Shown: in pieces, positions 58,447-64,000 of the stretch
How positions within the stretch are numbered: position 1 is the first letter of the stretch
How the letters are laid out: each line of letters opens with the position of its first letter
Origin: Bathynomus jamesi
Lineage: Eukaryota; Arthropoda; Malacostraca; Isopoda; Cirolanidae
Direction of reading: 5' to 3'
Assembly: GCA_023014485.1 (NCBI GenBank)
Contig: JAJOZX010001080.1
Span: 587,501 to 651,500 of the forward strand
Length of the DNA stretch: 64,000 nucleotides
Notes under the pieces: model-generated
The model's input: the letters and a program-made list of their open reading frames with translations, nothing else
Told to the model about the DNA's origin: nothing
Databases searched by the model: none
Program-made: the position numbers and the translations under genes

Positions 58447-59345
58447 TGCAACCGAACTTGAAATTGATCCTTCATTCACCAAACTCTCAATTGGAGAGCC
58501 TCTTACTTCACTGAGTGACAATGTCGTAAAGGATCTCTCTACTGATCAAGCGTACGGGTATAGGATCACACAGGCCATAAGGACAGGAGAACTTCTCACA
58601 GATTTGGCCCTTCTTGAAATTGGTCCAGTGAGCCATTCAAGGTGGTTGACAACAGCAAACAGGCTTTGTCGCATATGGGTTTCAAAACATGGCCTTAAAG
58701 GCAAAACCCTCAACAACTTAAGACTGATAGTGGAATACATTGTTGGTGTGTACTACCCCTGTTGGTTCAACATCAAAGTAAAACACACTTGGGTGGAAGG
58801 CCCACGCCACATCTTGTTTCAGCTGCGGCTAGTTAGGCTGCAAAAGAAGGCTGTAGTGGATGCTGTTTTGCCAACCATCAAGCGCTCAGCATGGTATGCA
58901 TTCAGCGAAATGATAATCCAGACACTCTTGTGCTCAGATGACAGTGAGGAGAGGAGAGCTGGTGTACAAAAGATTGTTGACATGAGGGGTGGAGATGATG
59001 ACACACTTGGAGATCTTTCTGTACGTCCCAGGAAGACACCTTCCATCAACCCCAGTGCTTCTTCCGTGTTGGAGCTGACAGACTGGTCTGACGGGGTATT
59101 TGAACCTCCTTTGACATGTAAACTGACTACAGCGGAAGTAAAGAAGTTCTTTGACAAGCCTATGCAAGTTCCACAGTGGCCCTGTCATGCTCAGTCAATA
59201 GAGGTGTGTGAAACAAGTCACAGAGGCAGCAGGCAGGGTGTATACACATGAGAAACGTGAGGGCTATATCAGAGGCCAAGAAGCAAGTCGGCGGCTGATG
59301 TCCAAGAACGAATCAAAGCAAGACTTGATGAAACTTGTTGTTTAA
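58447..59345 (+). pseudogene. Unclassified transposase, C-terminal part
   Basis: Continues the outer transposase in the same frame after the CTAGACAC duplicate. It shows LSTDQAYGYR, IGPVSHSRWLTTANRLCR (an RW motif, as in hAT transposases), YPCWFNIK and a DDD-rich segment, then a shift at about 59200 to a tail with GQEASRRLMSKNESKQDL that ends TAA 59343-59345. Together with 51394-52883 it would be a protein of about 900 residues. Confidence 0.78.
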
Positions 59346-59676
59346 ATATTTTTTTTACTGATGTCATTACTTTCTAATGTTTTATGATTACAAGGATATG
59401 TTTTATGATTACTAGGATATGTTTTATGCAGAGAAACTAAAATTTTTATAGCATTACCTGACATTTTGAGAAGCTAAAATTAATAAATGTTGTTTTCCGA
59501 GAGCAATTTATGTGCTTTTTAATCAAACGTAGATTTACCAAGCTAAGTGTTGAGCAATCACAAAAATAATAGCAGATTTGAATTCTTCACATCCAAAAAC
59601 ATTTTTAAAACCCCTCAGTGAAGGAATTGGCAAAAATTAATTTTCACCTCCCAAATTGACACACCCTAATGTGGCA

Positions 59677-59711
59677 TTAACATTAAACGTAAAAGGATAT
59701 CAAAAAAGTAG
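59677..59711 (+). pseudogene. Displaced tail of the Polinton small basic protein
   Basis: After the target duplicate, the frame of the basic tail at 50960-51077 resumes for a few Lys/Arg-rich codons and meets TAG at 59709-59711. This shows that the outer transposon landed inside this gene. Confidence 0.75.
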
Positions 59712-59837
59712 TGTTGTAAGCGAATGAAATCTATGGTTGACCATTTTTTTTGACTGATATAAGCTAAGGAGATTGATCTCATGAATCATAGTTTGTTTAC
59801 TACTTGTCGAGAGAGGAGGCACTATTTCTAACTCGTC

Positions 59838-61114
59838 ATGGCACGCTTCATCCACCCGTGTAGTTCACAATGATGTAAATCGGAGCTATCCCTCTTTGAG
59901 ATGCCCCCAACTCAAGTTTCTATTGAACACTGACTTTATTACAATTAACCTTTTAAACACAATTAGTTCCCCGAGTGCTCCTATAGAATTCGTGAACCCA
60001 GCTCAGGCCCTTACTTTTTTATCCAAGCTGTGTGCACATGTACGCTAAGCTACGTATAGCCCATTCTGATGGAACGGACTGCGATGACAAATATGCTGTA
60101 TACCCTGAAACAAACTTTCTGCACTCCATATTCAACCAGTGTGACGTATATTTAAACCAGGTCAACATATCGGCAGGCACGAGGTACTATCACCTACGAG
60201 CTTATCTGGAAAATGTCCTCAACTTTTCCAAAGAAGCGAAGGCTACCTTTTTAAGTGCCGAGGGATATCAAACTAAAGACGAAAGTAGTATAAAGGACAA
60301 ATTTACAAATTCTAAAAAGATATACGAGTGTTTTGGTCGTCTGCATACAGATTTCACATTCCAGGAGTTGCTTGTGAATGGGGTGGATATGAAAATAAAG
60401 CTCACCCGCACGAGTCCTGAGATCTGCTTAAATCTGGATACTGATCAAGAGGGAGCAAAACCCGTTGTGGTTCACATTATGGAGACATACCTCCGCGTAC
60501 GGCGAGTGAAATTAAGTTCACCAAAACAACTAGAAATTGAGAAAAATTTACTAAACGCTACGGTGAAATACCCTATTAACAGTACAAATCAAACTATATA
60601 CGGTGCCTGCAGGGTTGGCGTAGAAGCAAATAGAAAACATCGCCCTGGGAAATCTTCCTGAAAAGATATTAATCGGAATGCAGAACCATGCTTCGGTGAA
60701 TGGAAAATATAAAAAGTGCCTTTAAATTCAAGAATTTCGGACTTAAAAATATAACTATACGTTCATGGCATTGCGTTGGGAGGAACATTGAATACGGACT
60801 ATTCATCAGAGACTGTGTTACCTCTTTGCGCGAGAGCCTATAGTAATCTGGCCCATATTGCAGGTGATTGTGACGAGCTCGGTAATGGGGTAACGCAGAA
60901 AGAATTCATTGATCAATTTAACCTTTATCCGTTTGACATTACGCCTGACTTATCTGCTAGCGTAAATATGCATTTAAGTCCACAACAGAGCGGAAACATC
61001 TCAGTGAGGTTGGAATTCACCAAGCCTATAGACGCGCCTATTAGTGTACTAGTATACCTCGAGTCTCAAACCCTAATAGAAGTAGAGTTAGGGGCGTTAT
61101 CACATACTTTTAAA
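59838..61114 (+). pseudogene. Polinton hexon-like major capsid protein (broken)
   Basis: Start ATG 59838 (MARFIHPCSSQ) is followed by an in-frame TGA, then SELSLFEMPPTQVSIE in the same frame, matching the usual Polinton major capsid N-terminus. Shifts near 59930 and 60035 lead to 60032-60661 (SDGTDCDDKYAVYPETNFLHSIF is the conserved first jelly-roll region in two pieces, then MKIKLTR, VVHIMETYLRVRRVK). Further shifts near 60620 and 60770 reach 60776-61114 with DITPDLS and VYLES of the second jelly roll. It would form the capsid shell. The frame runs on without a stop into the protease ATG. Confidence 0.88.
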
Positions 61115-61538
61115 ATGGATGCTAATACACTTCAGAGAGTAATGAATAGTGGTCGAATCACACGTTCCAAATTTATCGGCGTGTTTGCGAAGAATGAAAC
61201 ATTGAGTTTGCCAACTACGCGAGAATGCGGTAGTCTTATTGTGAACACAGATGTCATCGGTAATGAAGGGATTCATTGGTTTGCAATATATTTTAAAAAT
61301 AAGCACCGCCTGTACTATTTTGATTCACTTGGTACTCAACCCTGGAGTGACCCTGTTATTGTAAAATTTCTCGCTGTTACATATCCCCGAAGTTGTATGG
61401 AACCCATTTCGATTACAAGGATATTTTAGTAATACTTGTGGAATGTACTGCATTTCATTTCTCATGCATATGTCACGCGGTAAAGAATTTATAATTGTTT
61501 TTAAATTATTTGACCCGTCACACTCAACGAAACGATGA
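61115..61538 (+). pseudogene. Polinton adenovirus-type cysteine protease (broken)
   Basis: Start ATG 61115 (MDANTLQRVMN). Family landmarks are FIGVFA, LIVNTD, the catalytic His in GIHWFAIYF and the acidic YYFDSLG. The catalytic Cys in TCGMYC lies in another frame after a shift near 61415, and that frame stops at 61536-61538. It is about 140 residues, short compared with adenain (about 200), as usual for Polintons. It would cleave capsid precursors. The upstream hexon frame is continuous with this one. Confidence 0.88.
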
Positions 61539-61749
61539 AATGGCATGCAGACATAAAAAGCCGTTTTCCAATTGTGCGTACTCGTTGTATAGTATGATGT
61601 TTTGTTCGTGTATATATTTGTAATGTTAGTTTGTATATTCTGTAGTTTAAGATGGTTATTCTACTGATTTCTTTCATTTAATAAATTGATGAAAATACGT
61701 TTTCTTCTCCCCCCCCCCCCAAAAAGAGATCATACAAAAAAACACTTAC
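61539..61749. other. Convergent 3' region, no gene
   Basis: Between the protease stop and the minus-strand acidic gene. It contains AATAAA at about 61680 downstream of the protease, a C10 run at 61709-61718, and no other feature. Confidence 0.5.
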
Positions 61750-62343
61750 ATTATTTCGATGTGACATTGGGCTGACTGCTCGGTATATCCTCCGTATTCA
61801 GGTCCATGACACGAGGTTCTTCAAAAGATTGTGTAACACGTGACAAATCCTCATCGGACCTTAAAGGAGAAAGAATAATGTTCATATTGAATCATTTTAA
61901 TAAAAACATATACAGAGTATACATATAGTAAGAGTATTACAATGTGAAGATATCTTTGAATCGCTCAGAGTTCATTTAAGAGATAATTACGAATAACATT
62001 CATAAAAAACATGCAAAAGATTGCTATAAAAATTGCGATTTTAGCATAATGGCGAATATCTAAATGAAGTATTTGACGAGATACTACATCCCTCCATATA
62101 TGTTGAAATAATCTTTCTGGCAGTTTGTGAATAATTGACTCCAAAAAATAAAGTAACAGACACTTACATTTCTATGGTAGTCCCTTGCGCCGGATCGTAA
62201 GGAGCGTCATCGCAAATATCATCAACGGTTTGCGTTGGAAATAATTCATCCCGGTCAATCGCGTTAAAAAGATTAATTGTAGACAATGCTACAATGTCAC
62301 CATCTTGATATAAATCCGGAAAACTATAAAGTTCATGATCCAT
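61750..62343 (-). CDS. Spliced acidic small gene at Polinton right end
   Basis: Exon 1 is 62343-62168 (ATG 62343, MDHELYSFPDLYQDGD). The donor AAAT|GTAAGTG and acceptor CTCCTTTAAG|G define a 308-base intron, and exon 2 is 61859-61750. Joined, the frame gives 94 residues, strongly acidic (Asp/Glu), and ends TAA one base before a second perfect donor (T|GTAAGTG at 61749). No domain is recognised. It is preceded by a TATA box. Acidic, short and promoter-rich, it could be a regulator, which is inference. The second donor suggests that a longer spliced form exists or once did. Confidence 0.6.
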
Positions 62344-62428
62344 GGCGGAGGGAATGTTTACTCACTGGCAGAGGGAATGTTTATTCACAGTTGAAGATAA
62401 CTACCGTGAATCCCAGCTGGAAATATTT

Positions 62429-62437
62429 CCTTTTATA
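62429..62437 (-). promoter_or_regulatory. TATA box (TATAAAAGG) of the acidic gene
   Basis: On the minus strand GCATATAAAAGGAAAT lies about 87 bases before the ATG at 62343. A start some 30 bases downstream would give a leader of about 60 bases, which holds two GAGGGAATGTTTA repeats when read on the plus strand. Confidence 0.7.
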
Positions 62438-62478
62438 TGCACGATCACCAAGCACCGCCCCAAAAGACTAAGATCCGG

Positions 62479-62751
62479 TTCGTAATGATTGGCTGTCAGT
62501 GTACCTGGGCGGATCTAATTTGTGTACCAATCGTAACACCGATATAATGGCTCCATGCTTTGGACGACTAATGGTGTCTTTATATTCTCTCCGTAGATTT
62601 AATGCTCAAAAGACGGAGAACGTTCGTAATGATTGGTTGCCAGTGTAACTGGGCGGGTCTAATTTGTGTACCAATCGTAGCACCTATATTATGGGCCCCA
62701 GCTTTGGACGACTAACGGTGTCTTTATATTCTCTCCATAGATTTAATGCTC
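62479..62751 (-). repeat. Tandem duplication of promoter-like unit, 144 bp
   Basis: Units 62479-62622 and 62623-62751 are about 85-90% alike. Each carries TTCGTAATGATTGG (an inverted CCAAT), GGGCGG (GC box), ACCAATCGTA (CCAAT) and, on the minus strand, GAATATAAAGACA (TATA-like). They lie directly upstream of the TATA box at 62429. Confidence 0.8.
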
Positions 62752-63020
62752 GTATTACCCCTTGCACTCAACAACAATATTTGCATCCATACTTGGTTTT
62801 TTCCAACCCACCCCTTTGCAACATACCCCTCCTCCCCCCCTTTGCAACATACAAAATTAGCGCTGATACTCTTCATAAACCTAGCATTAATATCACAGTA
62901 ATATCCTATGACATCAGTAGAAAAATCTAGAGTGTCTTTGTGCATATCACATTTTGCGGTCATCCTATTCTCGGATTTTTCCCCAAGATTCCTGTTTTGT
63001 GTATGTTTTGCTGTCACACT
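62752..63020. other. Candidate Polinton right terminal region, no gene
   Basis: Contains TGCAACATA repeats with C-rich runs and TTTTGCGGTCAT, the inverse of the left end's TGACCGCAAAA. A related GTTTTGCTGTCACACT ends at 63020, just before ATTCGATTAATG. Minus-strand open frames here lack features. 63021-63323 holds two ATTAATGTATTCGG phrases and nothing else that I recognise. Confidence 0.45.
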
Positions 63021-63319
63021 ATTCGATTAATGTATTCGGCTTGACTTCTCGCGTAAGAGTGTGGTAAAATTGTATTTAGTTATTGAATTTCTGCGTGGTT
63101 GGCTGATAAATGGGTACCCGAGGTATCCTACTGGATTAGCCAGCGGTTGCTGCTGAGACCGCTGCGATGACATTGTAATTTCTCTCCGCCCGGATTAATG
63201 TATTCGGTTTCCACGTTAAACTGTAGGTCTAAGGCGGAGTGAAAAGCTTGACCAGTTAGAATGAACAATTCGGTGAAAAGGAGTTAGCTATTATTATTAC
63301 TACTGTAATTTGTACCACC

Positions 63320-63323
<4 letters not shown>

Positions 63324-63362
<39 letters not shown>
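63324..63362. repeat. (TA)n microsatellite
   Basis: About 19 TA units directly abut the palindrome that follows. A second (TA)n tract lies at 63551-63570. Confidence 0.95.
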
Positions 63363-63366
<4 letters not shown>

Positions 63367-63507
63367 TAAAACCACGAAGGGAAAAGAAACACAAAAGGGT
63401 GCTCAAGCGCTTTCGTCTAATGACATCCTCAGGATCCTGAGGATGTCATTAGACGAAAGCGCTTGAGCACCCTTTTGTGTTTCTTTTCCCTTCGTGGTTT
63501 TATTCAT
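63362..63507. repeat. Perfect 146-bp palindrome
   Basis: Two 73-base arms are reverse complements without mismatch in the positions I checked and without spacer. The centre is AGGATCCT at 63431-63438. It is non-coding and flanked by (TA)n. Confidence 0.92.
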
Positions 63508-63570
63508 CATAAATATTTTTCACGTGTCACTTTCGTGAAATAATTTTTCATATATATATATATATATATA

Positions 63571-64000
63571 CAGGGCGTCCCAAAAAATGTATACACACTT
63601 TAAATAATTATAAAGGCAGTGTTTATTAAAATACATTTCATTTTCAAAATGTAATAGAATCTACAGACATTATTTAATTGTTTTGTCAACGCCTGTTTTC
63701 AAACTGACGTCCGTTCTGGTCCAGGCACTGCTGATAACGCGAAGCAATGGAATCGCAAACATCACGAAACATTTCGTTTGGTATTTGTGTGCATTCTCGT
63801 TCAATGGCTGCTCTCAATTCAGCGACTGTTGCAGGTTTTATAGCGTAGACATTGTCTTTTAAGTATCCCCATAAAAAAAAGTCTAGTGTGTGAGGTCTGG
63901 TGAACGCGGAGGGTATTCTACGAAACCCCTTCGTCCAATCCACATCCACATCGTACCAAGTACCACTCGCAATACTCCACTCTTCGGTCCGGATCATCTT
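63571..64000 (-). pseudogene. Mariner transposase C-terminal end with terminal repeat, runs off window
   Basis: The terminal repeat CAGGGCGTCCCAAAAAATG starts at 63571 after a TA (63569-63570). On the minus strand the frame 63997-63686 has LDFFLWGYLKDNVYA, the last catalytic Asp region of a mariner transposase, then a C-terminal helix region ending QFENRR. A frameshift lies just before this motif, since the preceding YPPRSPD-type residues are in another frame. The 5' part is beyond the window. Confidence 0.88.

Larger units (their letters stand above)
51081..59668 (+). mobile_element. Outer unclassified DNA transposon, about 3.0 kb plus nested insert
   Basis: Termini are TAGGGTGTGTC at 51081 and its exact inverse ending at 59668. 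The host octamer ATGTGGCA is present on both sides (51070-51077, 59669-59676) with three extra bases (ATT) before the left terminus. Excluding the nested element it is about 3.0 kb. One transposase gene on the plus strand runs 51394-59345. An 8-bp duplication with TAGGG ends is hAT-like. The transposase is of a type I cannot place in a named superfamily. Confidence 0.85.
39677..63020. mobile_element. Polinton/Maverick virus-like DNA transposon, decayed and interrupted
   Basis: The hallmark genes are all present: protein-primed DNA polymerase B, retroviral-type integrase, packaging ATPase, adenovirus-type protease, and major and minor capsid proteins. The left terminus starts AGTACTATGACCGCAAAATG exactly where a LINE is cut, and Polinton ends typically begin AG. 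On the right, TGACCGCAAAATG recurs inverted at about 62951-62963, and a related AGTGTGACAGCAAAAC ends at about 63020. The matching 6-bp duplication was not found. Most genes have frameshifts. An 8.6-kb transposon pair (51081-59668) and a hAT MITE (45185-45460) interrupt it. It is a family of possible viral origin. Confidence 0.88.

Noticed and set aside
62724..63017. 97-residue minus-strand frame near the Polinton right end
   Set aside because: It crosses C-rich and repeated terminal sequence, with no motif and no start context. Better explained as terminus.
1..64000. Host protein genes, tRNA or rRNA genes
   Set aside because: No frame or stem-loop set that I could support. All recognisable coding sequence belongs to mobile elements.

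Overview
The window is eukaryotic repeat-rich DNA, most likely from an arthropod and plausibly a malacostracan crustacean such as a decapod. That is inferred from the element mix: CR1-like LINEs, BEL/Pao, mariner, hAT MITEs, a Polinton/Maverick, dense (TA)n/(GA)n microsatellites and TTAGG-like motifs. I found no host gene, rRNA, tRNA or CRISPR array. Nearly everything I recognise is a transposable element, and most coding regions are broken by frameshifts or stops.

Layout. 0-5.4 kb: diverged repeats, a mariner-type foldback MITE (1850-2220), a hAT MITE (2344-2527) and a CR1-like LINE relic (2776-4712). 5.5-18.2 kb: a BEL/Pao LTR retrotransposon (copy 1, + strand) holding a younger copy of the same family (copy 2, 11084-18145, - strand) in its integrase region. 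Copy 2 is bounded by a perfect 5-bp duplication (ATGAG), and its LTRs differ only by a 2-base indel. 18.2-21.7 kb: a mariner remnant, then a ZMYM/TTF-type hAT transposase pseudogene that itself carries a small hAT MITE. 22-30.5 kb: three kinds of decayed LINE, one with a restriction-like endonuclease, plus an internally deleted hAT element. 30.5-39.7 kb: a stack of minus-strand CR1-like LINEs, one with an ORF1 that combines a zinc finger, a coiled coil and an SGNH/esterase domain.

39.7-63.0 kb is a decayed Polinton/Maverick, a virus-like DNA transposon. On the minus strand it has a protein-primed type B DNA polymerase followed by four unrecognised accessory genes. On the plus strand, in order, it has a packaging ATPase, two conserved small genes, integrase with chromodomain, penton (minor capsid), a small basic protein, hexon (major capsid) and an adenovirus-type cysteine protease. 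At the right end a short acidic minus-strand gene shows a TATA box and clean splice sites. Several plus-strand genes overlap as ATGA or TAATG.

The Polinton's small basic gene is split by an 8.6-kb insertion, which is the most novel part of the window. An outer DNA transposon (TIR TAGGGTGTGTC) encodes an unclassified transposase with hAT-like motifs. That transposase gene is split by a second transposon (52884-58438) with ~340-bp TIRs and a perfect 8-bp duplication (CTAGACAC), carrying a multi-exon gene set on the minus strand. The N-terminal modules of the two elements look homologous, so they may be two branches of one poorly described superfamily. The window ends with a perfect 146-bp palindrome beside a (TA)n tract and the 3' end of a mariner element.
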